From Deltaproteobacteria bacterium RIFCSPHIGHO2_02_FULL_44_16 (GTDB taxonomy: Bacteria > UBA10199 > 2-02-FULL-44-16): a stretch of DNA of 64,000 nucleotides. A program made the position numbers and the translations under genes. The first letter of the stretch is position 1, and each line of letters opens with the position of its first letter. Location of the stretch: contig MGRM01000022.1 of assembly GCA_001798185.1 (NCBI GenBank), positions 23,111-87,110 of the forward strand, read 5' to 3'. Of this stretch, positions 38,072 through 46,458 are shown in pieces. The notes below the pieces were generated by a model. The model was not told the origin of the DNA. It saw nothing but the letters and a program-made list of their open reading frames with translations, and made no database searches.

Positions 38072-40303
38072 ATGAAAAATTTTTGGTGCGTTCTTGGGAT
38101 CTCTTGCTTTCTTCTTTCATCGCTTCCGGCCTTTGCCGATCAGAGCAAACTCGATTTGATGCTTCACGATGTTGCCAAAGAGCCTTCGCAGGCGGCATCA
38201 AAAGCCATGCTTTCGAAATCAGTTTCTCCTGAAGGCATTTCACTCCTCGAAGTTTTAGTTCAATCTCATGATACGGATCTCACGGCAGTAGCCATTGAAA
38301 ATGTTGGAGGTGAAGTTCGAGCCATGGCAGGTGACATCATGGTCGTCGCCGTTCCATCTGATTTTCTCCCAACACTTTCTGATCGTGAAGAGGTTCGTTT
38401 TATCGAAGCCTCCAAGCCGATGACCTCAAAAATGAACACTGCCCGTGCCATGACGAATGTCGATGACGTGCAGGGAGGATCTGTCGGAGGGACAGCTTAT
38501 ACGGGAAGTGAGGTCATTGTGGGGGTGATCGACGATGGGCTCGATTACGGTCATCCCGACCTTCTTGGAAGTGATGGAAAAACGCGAGTTCAATATCTAA
38601 AGCAGCGAAAAACTGATGGAACCTTTGCGATTTGTGTCAAATCAGAGATTGATGATGCAAGCTGTGCGATTACCGATCGCGGCCAAGGAACCACCCACGG
38701 AACGCATGTGACCTCCATCGCAGCCGGAGCTGATAGCACCTATAAGGGAATGGCGCCTGACGCCGATATTTTCTTTATTTTTAATAGCGCTGCGGATGCT
38801 GAAACAAGTGGAAGCACCACCGATGTCACGACATTTTCAGGAGCGATAGTCACTGGCGTTACGGATCTCTTTCAAGGAGCCACACTTCTGAACAAACCAA
38901 TTGTGGTGAATCTTTCTCTGGGAACTTCGCTTGGCGCTCATGATGATACTTCGCTTCTCGAGCAAGGCTTGAATAATCTGGTGGGAAGCGCTGGTCGTAT
39001 TATTGTCAACGCTGCTGGGAACGAAAACGTCAATGCCCTGGTGCTCGGAAGTAACGCGGGTGGTATTCATGCCGATGTCGATGTTGCTTCAGGAGACAGT
39101 CGAGCATGGCGATTTGCGATTATTAGCAGCAGTATTTCCAGTTTTGGTGGAGCGACGGTTGATGCATGGTTTACATCGGGCGACAGCTGCACGATCGAAG
39201 GTCGCGCTTATACGGCTTCATCGAGTAGTGCAACGACAAGCGCTACCGTGGTGGTAGGTCCAAAAGCAGTCACATCAGACAGTGCAGCATCAGCCAACAC
39301 TTCCAATGACGGCACAGCAGAGCTGAGCCTTGCTGTCGATGCATCGGACACGAATAACAGTCGACCGCACGTTCAGATTACGGTGGGGCCTGCAACATCA
39401 GGCGGCAGCTTTTCATCTATCGTCGGAAACGGATCTACGAGCGGATATGTTTTTGATGTGGTGATTCGCGGCGATTGTGCGGGGAGCATGTGGCTCTATC
39501 CGGATCAAACCACGATTCTCGATTTTTTAACCAATATTGATGGAAACCTCGTGAGCGGATCAAATAGCTATCAACTCTCCGATGGAGATTCGAATAAAAC
39601 AATGACGATTCCCGGAACCGCATCAGGTGTGATTACTGCGGGAAGTGTCATGGAGACGACAACCACCTGGACCGATGCCAATGGCACCTCACATGATCAA
39701 ACCAATATTAATGATGATGGAACAGGGGGCACTGCTGGGCAAGTTTCTCTTTTTTCAAGTCTCGGACCGACAGGTGAAATTTCTTCCTCTCGTGCAAAAC
39801 CTGATGTGGTCGCTCCTGGAGAGCCGATTGTGGCTGCTCTTGCGCGTGGCGCAAGCGTCAGTAATTCTGGAAAAGCGGATAGTACTCATTTTAAACTTGA
39901 GGGAACCTCGATGTCTTCGCCGCATGTGGCCGGCGTGGTTGCTTTGCTCCTTCAGTACAACAACACGCTTACCGCCAGTCAAATGAAGAGTCTGTTGAAA
40001 ACAAATGCGACTGCTATTTCGGGAGCTTCGGCGAATGCTGCTGGAAGCGGGATTGTTAATGCGGAAGCAGCTTTTAACGGGACTTCAAATGACACCTCTT
40101 CTTTTAGTGGGACGCGCGATGTTGCCACCAGCGATGTGAATAGTACTGGTTTTAAATCGAGCTCGACGAGTTCATCGTCTTCGAAATCTGGTTGTGGACT
40201 TATCGCTGGAAACAATATTGTCGGTGGGATCAATATCGTCATTATGTTGTTGCCGCTTGGTATTTGGATGCGGTGGCGACGTCGATTTACTCAATCAAAC
40301 TGA
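38072..40303 (+). CDS. Secreted subtilisin-like serine protease (S8)
   Basis: 743 aa. A signal peptide (MKNFWCVLGISCFLLSSLPAFA) is followed by an inhibitor-like prodomain and an S8 catalytic domain: Asp in GVIDDGLDYGHPDL (about residue 153), His in THGTHVTSIAAG and Ser in GTSMSSPHVAGVVALLL (about residue 614). A large insert lies between His and Ser. The C-terminus is Ser-rich, then SGCGLIAGNN, a hydrophobic segment and WMRWRRR, a tripartite form like C-terminal sorting or anchoring signals. A good GAGGGGG precedes the ATG. Its stop codon lies in the arm of element B3. Confidence 0.9.
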   Translation: MKNFWCVLGISCFLLSSLPAFADQSKLDLMLHDVAKEPSQAASKAMLSKSVSPEGISLLEVLVQSHDTDLTAVAIENVGGEVRAMAGDIMVVAVPSDFLPTLSDREEVRFIEASKPMTSKMNTARAMTNVDDVQGGSVGGTAYTGSEVIVGVIDDGLDYGHPDLLGSDGKTRVQYLKQRKTDGTFAICVKSEIDDASCAITDRGQGTTHGTHVTSIAAGADSTYKGMAPDADIFFIFNSAADAETSGSTTDVTTFSGAIVTGVTDLFQGATLLNKPIVVNLSLGTSLGAHDDTSLLEQGLNNLVGSAGRIIVNAAGNENVNALVLGSNAGGIHADVDVASGDSRAWRFAIISSSISSFGGATVDAWFTSGDSCTIEGRAYTASSSSATTSATVVVGPKAVTSDSAASANTSNDGTAELSLAVDASDTNNSRPHVQITVGPATSGGSFSSIVGNGSTSGYVFDVVIRGDCAGSMWLYPDQTTILDFLTNIDGNLVSGSNSYQLSDGDSNKTMTIPGTASGVITAGSVMETTTTWTDANGTSHDQTNINDDGTGGTAGQVSLFSSLGPTGEISSSRAKPDVVAPGEPIVAALARGASVSNSGKADSTHFKLEGTSMSSPHVAGVVALLLQYNNTLTASQMKSLLKTNATAISGASANAAGSGIVNAEAAFNGTSNDTSSFSGTRDVATSDVNSTGFKSSSTSSSSSKSGCGLIAGNNIVGGINIVIMLLPLGIWMRWRRRFTQSN

Positions 40304-40438
40304 CAAGGATTTTCTCGCAGGGGGCCTTTGACTGAGGCGCGTCAATGCAATTTAAAAGATCGCGCCGATGGAAACAGAAGACGCGAGGAGCATAACCGCA
40401 GCGTCTGTACCCCGAGAGAAAATGCGCAGTCAGTTTGA
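40295..40438. repeat. Family B palindromic element, copy B3
   Basis: 144 bp with arms TCAAACTGACAAGGATTTTC and GAGAAAATGCGCAGTCAGTTTGA (two-part). It contains TGAGGCGCGTCAATGCAAT and the AGACGC/GCGTCT hairpin with GAGGAGCATAACCGCA between. The subtilase stop codon TGA falls within the left arm. It lies between the subtilase and hemE. Confidence 0.88.
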
Positions 40439-40491
40439 TGAGACAGTTTTCTATTGATCCCCCTTCCTCTTTCTGATTCTGTCGACTTCCT

Positions 40492-41544
40492 ATGAACGGA
40501 CGAGAACGATTTTTACGGGCTTGCCGGTGTGAAGAGGTCGATCGTCCTCCGGTATGGCTTATGCGTCAGGCAGGTCGATATCTTCCCGAATATCGAGATC
40601 TCCGAGGAAAATATTCTTTTCTGGAAGCCTGTCGCAATGTCGATGTCATTCAAGAAATTTCACTTCAACCTTGGCGACGTTTTCAGATGGATGCGGTCAT
40701 TGTTTTTGCCGATATCCTTCTTCCAGTGGCGACGATGGGACCGAAGCTTACGTTCGAAGCAGGACACGGTCCTCAATTTTCCTTTCCCATTCGTTCGCTC
40801 AAAGACGTTGAAAATCTGGCAACCTCCTCAGCAAAAAGAACGTTGGAGCCAACACTTACTGCATTGGAACATCTTCGGAGTGAATTAAAAGGGGGCGCAG
40901 CCCTCATCGGTTTTGTTGGGGCTCCCTGGACCATTGCCGCGTATATGGTTGAAGGAGGGAGTGGGGAGTTCTCTCGTATGTTGAAACTTGCCGAAGAAGA
41001 ACCAAAAACAGTTGAAATGTTGATCGAAAAAATCACCGATATTTTAGTCATCGCGGTAAAAGAACAGGTACGATCTGGCGCTGATCTGATTCAAATTTTC
41101 GATAGTTGGGGTGGCCTGCTTTCGCAGGATTTCTATAAACGTTTTTCGCTTCCTTCCATCACACGACTTATCGATGTCATTCATGATGAAGGGGGTCTGG
41201 CGACTCATTTTGTGCGCGACAGTGAACATCTTCTTCCCCTCATGCTGACGGGGAATGCAGATGTGATCAGCATTGGACCGGATACACATTTGAGAGAAGC
41301 GTTGGAATTTGCGAAGGGGAAAAAAGCGATTCAAGGAAATTTGAATCCTGAAAAATTACTTCTTCCTCCTCATCTGGTCTGCGAGGAAACAACAGAGATG
41401 CTACAAGCAGCTCAAGGTTTTCGTGGGTACATTGCGAATTTAGGTCACGGTGTGTTGCCGACAACGAAGCCAGAAAGTGTCGGAGCATTTGTGGGAACAG
41501 TAGCTGGCCAAACTGGTGAAGGTTTTCTCGCAGGGGGCCTTTGA
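40492..41544 (+). CDS. hemE: Uroporphyrinogen decarboxylase
   Basis: 350 aa; removes four carboxyl groups from uroporphyrinogen III to give coproporphyrinogen III. The N-terminal signature PPVWLMRQAGRYLPEYR and the second signature GFVGAPWTIAAYMVEGG are intact. VIVFADILLP and QGNLNPEKLL are also typical. The last 12 residues (from about 339) are encoded by the left arm of repeat B4, so the C-terminus has been replaced by repeat sequence. No clear Shine-Dalgarno sequence precedes the ATG. First of hemE-hemN-hemY. Confidence 0.97.
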   Translation: MNGRERFLRACRCEEVDRPPVWLMRQAGRYLPEYRDLRGKYSFLEACRNVDVIQEISLQPWRRFQMDAVIVFADILLPVATMGPKLTFEAGHGPQFSFPIRSLKDVENLATSSAKRTLEPTLTALEHLRSELKGGAALIGFVGAPWTIAAYMVEGGSGEFSRMLKLAEEEPKTVEMLIEKITDILVIAVKEQVRSGADLIQIFDSWGGLLSQDFYKRFSLPSITRLIDVIHDEGGLATHFVRDSEHLLPLMLTGNADVISIGPDTHLREALEFAKGKKAIQGNLNPEKLLLPPHLVCEETTEMLQAAQGFRGYIANLGHGVLPTTKPESVGAFVGTVAGQTGEGFLAGGL

Positions 41545-41650
41545 CTGAGGCGCGTCAATGCCATCTCAAAGATCGCGCCGATGGAAACAGAAGACGCGAG
41601 GAGCATAACCGCAGCGTCTGTACCCCGAGAGAAAATGTGAACCAGTTTGG
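41508..41650. repeat. Family B palindromic element, copy B4 (hemE-hemN)
   Basis: 143 bp with arms CCAAACTGGTGAAGGTTTTC and AAAATGTGAACCAGTTTGG. It overlaps the last 37 bp of hemE and provides its stop codon. The right end reads into GGAGAG, which serves as the ribosome-binding site for hemN 9 bp later. Confidence 0.9.
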
Positions 41651-41664
41651 AGAGATAAAACACA

Positions 41665-43059
41665 ATGAAATCATTCGAAACTATCATTGATGGGACACAT
41701 GTGGAGCTTACGTCTGAGCTCATTGCAAAGTATGATCTGTCGCTGCCGCGATATACGAGCTATCCGACCGCTCCTGTCTGGCGCGATGATATAGGTGCAT
41801 CTGAGTACGCAGAAGCTTTAACTCATCTGAAAGGGACGCAGTCGCTCTATGTGCATCTCCCCTTCTGTGCGGAACGATGTACGTTTTGTGCCTGTAATGT
41901 GGTGATTACGAAACGGCGAGAAGTAGTGGATCCTTATCTCGCATCTCTTCAACAAGAAATGGAACTCATCACACGTTCTTCAGGAAACGAGCGCCAGCTC
42001 GTTGTGGATCAACTTCATTTGGGAGGTGGGACTCCGACCTATTTGAATTCGGATGAAATGAAACGTTTGATGGACATGATTCGACAACATTTTTCATTCA
42101 CGGATCAAGCGGAAATCAGCATTGAAGCTGATCCGAGATGGGTGAATGAAGAAAAAATGGGGACGCTCCGTGAGCTTGGATTTAACCGTATCAGTTTCGG
42201 AGTGCAGGATGTCGATCCGCAAGTACAGCATGCCATCAATCGCATTCAACCCATGGAGCTTGTGCAGCGACAAATAGAAATGGCGCGCAGTGTCGGATTT
42301 CGGGGAATCAATACTGATCTGATCTATGGTCTTCCGTTGCAAACAGCGTCAAGCTGGAAAAAAACGCTTGAAGCGGTGAAAGCATTGAATCCGGATCGAA
42401 TTGCCCTTTTCAGTTTTGCGCATGTTCCGTGGCTGCATGCTCATCATCGAACGATTGAACTCTCAACGCTTCCCACCCCACCGCAAAAAATCTCCTTTTT
42501 TCTCGAAGCCATCGAACAGTTTGGAAATTTCGGATACGAATTTATCGGTATGGATCATTTTGCAAAGCCAGAGGATGAACTCTCCATCGCCAAGAAACAG
42601 CGCCAGCTGCATCGGAATTTTCAAGGATATACGACAAAAGAGGGACTCGATCTCATCGGGATGGGAGTGAGTGCGATTGGAAAAGTAGGGGGAACGTTTC
42701 TTCAAAATGATCGAAAACTCGCCTCCTATCAACGGCGCATCATGCAAGGAGAGCTTGCGACGACCAAAGGGTGGAGGTTAACCGAAGAAGATCAACGACG
42801 TCATTGGGTGATTTCTCGTCTCTTTTGTCATCAACGAGTTTTGAAACAAGAGTTTCAGGAAGCATGGCAGGAAAATTTTGACATTCATTTTGCCCGTGAA
42901 CTTCATGAACTCGAATCTTTCCAAAAAGATGGTCTCGTCTCTTGTGACAATCATGAAATTGCAGTAACACCGTTAGGACGACTTTTTATTCGCAACATCG
43001 GAGCAGTTTTTGATGCCTATCTGAAAACCGGAGAGGGAAAATTTTCAAAAGCAGTTTGA
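41665..43059 (+). CDS. hemN: Oxygen-independent coproporphyrinogen III dehydrogenase
   Basis: 464 aa radical-SAM enzyme converting coproporphyrinogen III to protoporphyrinogen IX without oxygen. The [4Fe-4S] motif is CAERCTFCAC in SLYVHLPFCAERCTFC; LHLGGGTPTYL is the glycine-rich SAM motif. The N-terminal stretch KYDLSLPRYTSYPTAPVW is typical of true HemN rather than HemW. It follows hemE across element B4 and its stop overlaps the hemY start region. Confidence 0.96.
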   Translation: MKSFETIIDGTHVELTSELIAKYDLSLPRYTSYPTAPVWRDDIGASEYAEALTHLKGTQSLYVHLPFCAERCTFCACNVVITKRREVVDPYLASLQQEMELITRSSGNERQLVVDQLHLGGGTPTYLNSDEMKRLMDMIRQHFSFTDQAEISIEADPRWVNEEKMGTLRELGFNRISFGVQDVDPQVQHAINRIQPMELVQRQIEMARSVGFRGINTDLIYGLPLQTASSWKKTLEAVKALNPDRIALFSFAHVPWLHAHHRTIELSTLPTPPQKISFFLEAIEQFGNFGYEFIGMDHFAKPEDELSIAKKQRQLHRNFQGYTTKEGLDLIGMGVSAIGKVGGTFLQNDRKLASYQRRIMQGELATTKGWRLTEEDQRRHWVISRLFCHQRVLKQEFQEAWQENFDIHFARELHELESFQKDGLVSCDNHEIAVTPLGRLFIRNIGAVFDAYLKTGEGKFSKAV

Positions 43060-43064
43060 TCACC

Positions 43065-44477
43065 ATGATGCATGAAACCAAAGTCGAAATGAATGAAGCT
43101 CCATCCAAACGGCGTGTGATTGTTGTGGGAGCTGGGATTGCTGGTCTTGCCACTGCCTATTATCTTCGAAAACATGGAGTCGATGTTAAAATTTTTGAGC
43201 GTGGGAAAGCGGTTGGGGGACTCATTCGTACCACACTCGAAAAAGAACGATATCTCGTTGAACATGGACCTATCGCTTTTCCTTCAAACGAAGAGACGCT
43301 CATTAAACTCGCTCGTGAACTTTCTGTGGATACCCAACTTGTTTCAAGTCCGGCATCTTGTCAGAAAAGGTATGTGCTTCGTCATGGCAAGCTCGTTGCT
43401 CTCCCTTTGGGACTTCAAAGTTTTTTGACGACAAGGGCTTTAAGTTTTACCGGAAAACTTAGGCTTTTAGCAGAACCTTGGATTTCTCCTTGCACTGAAG
43501 AGGAAGAATCGATTGCCTCTTTTGTGCGTCGTCGTGCGGGAAATGAAGTTCTCGAGAGACTTCTCGATCCTCTGGTTTCAGGTATTTATGCGGGAGATCC
43601 GGAACAACTCTCGATGCGAAGTGTTTTTCCCCATACCATGGAGCTCGAAGAAGAATATGGTTCAGTGCTGAAAGGAATGATCAAAACCAGAAAAAACACC
43701 CAGAAAAGAGCGAAAACTCTCAGTTCCTTTCGATGGGGTATGGGAACGATACCCGCGCGTCTCGAAGAGGTCCTTCGACGTGAATTACAATTGCAGACAA
43801 CGGTAGATTCCGTTGAACGTTTACCTCAAGGTTCTCTTTCTATTCGGCTAGAAGCGCCGCGTCGCACGTTCGAAGCCGATGCGGTTGTCCTTGCAACTCC
43901 TGCGTGGGTGACTGCAAGGCTCGTGGCATCGGTGGCTCCAGGCATGACCTCTCCGCTTGTCGGTATTCCCTATGTTTCCCTTGTCGTGGTAACGACCGCT
44001 TTTAAACGCGATCAAGTTCCACATAAATTGGATGGTTTTGGATGTCTCATTCCTCGGTGTGAAAGGGTGCGCATGTTAGGATCGATTTGGTCGTCCACTC
44101 TTTTTTCCGGTCGAGCGGCTTCTGATGAAGTCCTTTTTACGAATTTCATTGGTGGCGCGTTAGATTCCACAGCTATTGAATTAGAAGATCACGAAATTCT
44201 TTCGCATATTTCAGATGGCCTGGAGAAAACGGTTGGGGTGATGAATGTCCCGACATTTGTTTCGATTCGTCGTCGCGAACAGGCGCTTCCGCAATATGTG
44301 CTTGGACATCAAAAGCGAATTGACGATATCGTGAGTGAAGCGTCAAGAGTTCCAGGACTTTTTTTAACCGGAAACTATTTTTCGCATGTCTCAGTTCCGG
44401 GAACCATTGAACATGCACGAACAACTGCTGATCGTGTCCTGAAGTTTTTTGGGATGCGATCTATTCTGAAAACATAA
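43065..44477 (+). CDS. hemY: FAD-dependent protoporphyrinogen oxidase (HemY/HemG type)
   Basis: About 470 aa. The FAD-binding Rossmann motif is VIVVGAGIAGLATAYYLRKHG with ERGKAVGGLIRT; the C-terminal TGNYFSHVSVPGTIEHART contacts FAD and resembles VPPO. The enzyme oxidises protoporphyrinogen IX to protoporphyrin IX, the step after HemN. The start is uncertain: ATG at 43065, 43068 or 43092, or TTG at 43056 overlapping hemN. Completes a late-heme operon hemE-hemN-hemY. Confidence 0.93.
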   Translation: MMHETKVEMNEAPSKRRVIVVGAGIAGLATAYYLRKHGVDVKIFERGKAVGGLIRTTLEKERYLVEHGPIAFPSNEETLIKLARELSVDTQLVSSPASCQKRYVLRHGKLVALPLGLQSFLTTRALSFTGKLRLLAEPWISPCTEEEESIASFVRRRAGNEVLERLLDPLVSGIYAGDPEQLSMRSVFPHTMELEEEYGSVLKGMIKTRKNTQKRAKTLSSFRWGMGTIPARLEEVLRRELQLQTTVDSVERLPQGSLSIRLEAPRRTFEADAVVLATPAWVTARLVASVAPGMTSPLVGIPYVSLVVVTTAFKRDQVPHKLDGFGCLIPRCERVRMLGSIWSSTLFSGRAASDEVLFTNFIGGALDSTAIELEDHEILSHISDGLEKTVGVMNVPTFVSIRRREQALPQYVLGHQKRIDDIVSEASRVPGLFLTGNYFSHVSVPGTIEHARTTADRVLKFFGMRSILKT

Positions 44478-44478
44478 T

Positions 44479-44537
44479 CCGCTCATGCTGAGCTCGTCGA
44501 AGCATGAATTACCCTTCGACAGGCTCAGGGTGAACGG
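44479..44537. repeat. Palindromic repeat E (hemY-serB gap)
   Basis: 59 bp with inverted ends CCGCTCATGCTGAGC and GCTCAGGGTGAACGG and an inner TCGTCGAAGCATGA/ACCCTTCGAC pairing. It has the form of a widespread GCTCATGCTGAGC...CCTTCGACAGGCTCAG repeat found in many bacteria. It fills the gap before serB. Confidence 0.85.
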
Positions 44538-44548
44538 TTTGCGAAAAA

Positions 44549-45754
44549 ATGACCCAATCCAAAAATGACATTGTCCTCGTTACTGTTCGCGGTGGCGACA
44601 CACCTGGTATTACGGCTGCGCTCACCAAAACGATTGCAGCATCGCAAGGTGCAAAGATTATCGATATCGAACAGACGGTTGTTCATAAAAAGTTACTCCT
44701 CTCTTTTCTGCTTCAGTTTACGCACGATCGTGATGAAAAGACCTCTCTTCTCAAAGAACTTTTGTTTGCTGGCCGCGAACTGGGTGTTCATGTCGATGTC
44801 GAGGCGTTTGATCAGAAAGATTTTGATGACTCCGAAAGACATCAATATGCGATCACCTGTCTTGGACAAGAGGTCGGTGCCCTCCCTCTTTCGCGTGTTG
44901 CAGCGACCCTTGCAAAACATCAGGTCAATATTTCAAAAATTGGAAAGATGTCTCAACATTCGCTGTCGTGTGTGGAGCTCTTAGTCGAAGTTCCAAAAAA
45001 GCTGAAGCATGCCACCCTCTCTCGCGATCTTCTTGCGCTCGCCTCTGAAATTGAGATCGACATTGCACTTCAACCTGCTGATCTCTCTCGTCGCGCGAAA
45101 CGTTTGGTCGTGATGGATATGGATTCGACTCTTGTGGAGAGTGAAGCCATTGATGAACTCGCACGGCGCACGGGAGTGTTCAAAAAAGTTGAGGCCATTA
45201 CGAAAAAAGCTATGGAGGGGAAAATCGATTTTCGAAAAAGTCTGTTCTCTCGTGTGGAACTGCTGAAAGGTTTAGAGATGACGGAAGTTGAAGCAGCAGT
45301 AAAAAAGATGAAACTCTCTCGCGGAGCGGATCGTCTGATCAAAGTCTTACAACGTTTAGGCTATCGGATTGGCGTCATCTCAGGAGGGTTCACCCCTTTT
45401 ACAGATCATCTCAAAAACAAGCTTTCGCTTGACTACGTCTTTGCGAACGTTCTCGAAGTAAAAAACGGAAAGCTCACTGGAAAACTTCGAGGTCGCATTA
45501 TTGATGGGGCAGCGAAAGCTGCGATACTTGAAGAGATTGCAAAAAGAGAAGGAATCAGCCTTGATCAAGTGATTGCCATTGGCGATGGAGCCAATGATCT
45601 TCCGATGCTCGCTCGCGCGGGGATGGGAGTAGCATTTCATGCCAAAGATATCGTGCGCAAAGCTGCGCATACTTCAATCGGTCACCATGCCGGGCTCGAT
45701 TCGTTGCTGTATTTGTTGGGAATACGCGAAAGAGAACTGAAAGGTATCATTTAA
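44549..45754 (+). CDS. serB: Phosphoserine phosphatase with ACT domains
   Basis: 401 aa. The N-terminal 175 residues hold two ACT-like regulatory domains (VTVRGGDTPGITAALTK and CLGQEVGALPLSRVAATLA). The HAD phosphatase domain has motif I VVMDMDSTLVESE (nucleophile and general acid Asp), motif II SGGFTPF, and motif IV IGDGANDLPML. It catalyses the last step of serine biosynthesis. ACT domains suggest feedback by serine. No strong ribosome-binding site, repeat E being just upstream. Confidence 0.96.
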   Translation: MTQSKNDIVLVTVRGGDTPGITAALTKTIAASQGAKIIDIEQTVVHKKLLLSFLLQFTHDRDEKTSLLKELLFAGRELGVHVDVEAFDQKDFDDSERHQYAITCLGQEVGALPLSRVAATLAKHQVNISKIGKMSQHSLSCVELLVEVPKKLKHATLSRDLLALASEIEIDIALQPADLSRRAKRLVVMDMDSTLVESEAIDELARRTGVFKKVEAITKKAMEGKIDFRKSLFSRVELLKGLEMTEVEAAVKKMKLSRGADRLIKVLQRLGYRIGVISGGFTPFTDHLKNKLSLDYVFANVLEVKNGKLTGKLRGRIIDGAAKAAILEEIAKREGISLDQVIAIGDGANDLPMLARAGMGVAFHAKDIVRKAAHTSIGHHAGLDSLLYLLGIRERELKGII

Positions 45755-45768
45755 AATTTCCAAACAAA

Positions 45769-45911
45769 CCAAACTGTCATCGCATTTTCTCTCGGGGTAC
45801 AGACGCTGCGGTTACGCTCCTCGCGTCCTCTTTTTCCGTCGGCGCGATCTTTTACATTGCATTGACGCGCCTCAGTCAAACGCCCCCTGCGAGAAAATCT
45901 TCACCAGTTCG
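45769..45911. repeat. Family B palindromic element, copy B5
   Basis: About 143 bp, same orientation as B2. Left arm CCAAACTGTCATCGCATTTTC; the right arm (GAGAAAATCTTCACCAGTTCG) has decayed at its end. The inner AGACGCTGCGGTTACGCTCC...GCGTCC segment is kept. It lies between the convergent serB and membrane-protein genes. Confidence 0.85.
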
Positions 45912-45918
45912 ATTTTTT

Positions 45919-46377
45919 TTACTGTTGACTCATCGCCATAATGTACGGATAGCTCCATTCCACCAGCAACCCAGCGCCAAACCAGAGAGGAAGTTGAAGG
46001 AACGAAACAAGACCATTGATCGAATATTTTGAAGCAAAATGCCAGGGACAGAGCCCAAAGCGGTCAAGAACCCACCCACTCACATACTGGACAAGAGAGA
46101 ACGCCATCATATAAATGAGTCCGCGTCCCCACCACGGAAACTCTCCAACGCGATGAGCGAGAAGCGGGAAGAGAAACGCAATGAGACCGTAGAGCGGAAA
46201 GACCCAGAGCGAGGTTTGACCGATGAGTTGAAAGTCGCGATGTCGCAAGATTTCTTTGAGGGCACCGAAAATAATTTCAGCGAGCATGCCTAAGAAACCG
46301 AAAATAATAAAACGGTGAAGCATAACGGAATAATATGAGGTAATGTAGCTGAGTGCAATGGAGATAAAAATTGTCAT
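45919..46377 (-). CDS. Small membrane protein, CmpB/ABC type IV-like
   Basis: Up to 152 aa with four to five hydrophobic segments. The pattern FGFLGMLAEIIFGALKEIL ... LWVFPLYGLIAFLFPLL ... YVSGWVLDRFGLCPWHF ... SINGLVSFLQLPLWFGAGLL resembles the CmpB-like family (PF06541-type), whose function is unknown. The first codons (ATG at 46377) overlap repeat D, so the ATG at 46323 (MLHRFIIFG) may be the true start. No ribosome-binding site supports either. Confidence 0.65.
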   Translation of the reverse strand: MTIFISIALSYITSYYSVMLHRFIIFGFLGMLAEIIFGALKEILRHRDFQLIGQTSLWVFPLYGLIAFLFPLLAHRVGEFPWWGRGLIYMMAFSLVQYVSGWVLDRFGLCPWHFASKYSINGLVSFLQLPLWFGAGLLVEWSYPYIMAMSQQ

Positions 46378-46439
46378 TCTGAGCGCAGCGAAGAATCTCG
46401 AGTGATTACATGAGATCCTTCACTTTGTTCAGGATGACA
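46372..46439. repeat. Palindromic repeat D
   Basis: 68 bp with ends TGTCATTCTGAGCGCAGCGA and TTTGTTCAGGATGACA (complementary TGTCAT-C-TGA / TCA-G-ATGACA) and inner GAATCTC/GAGATCC. It matches the form of a widespread TGTCATTCTGAGC...GGATGACA element. It lies between the divergent membrane-protein and GlcD-type genes. Confidence 0.85.
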
Positions 46440-46458
46440 TCATCCTAAAATCAGAGTT

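Noticed and set aside
24692..45911. Family B as integron attC sites
   Set aside because: The arms do not have the GTTRRRY/RYYYAAC core sites, genes between copies are housekeeping genes, and no integrase is seen.
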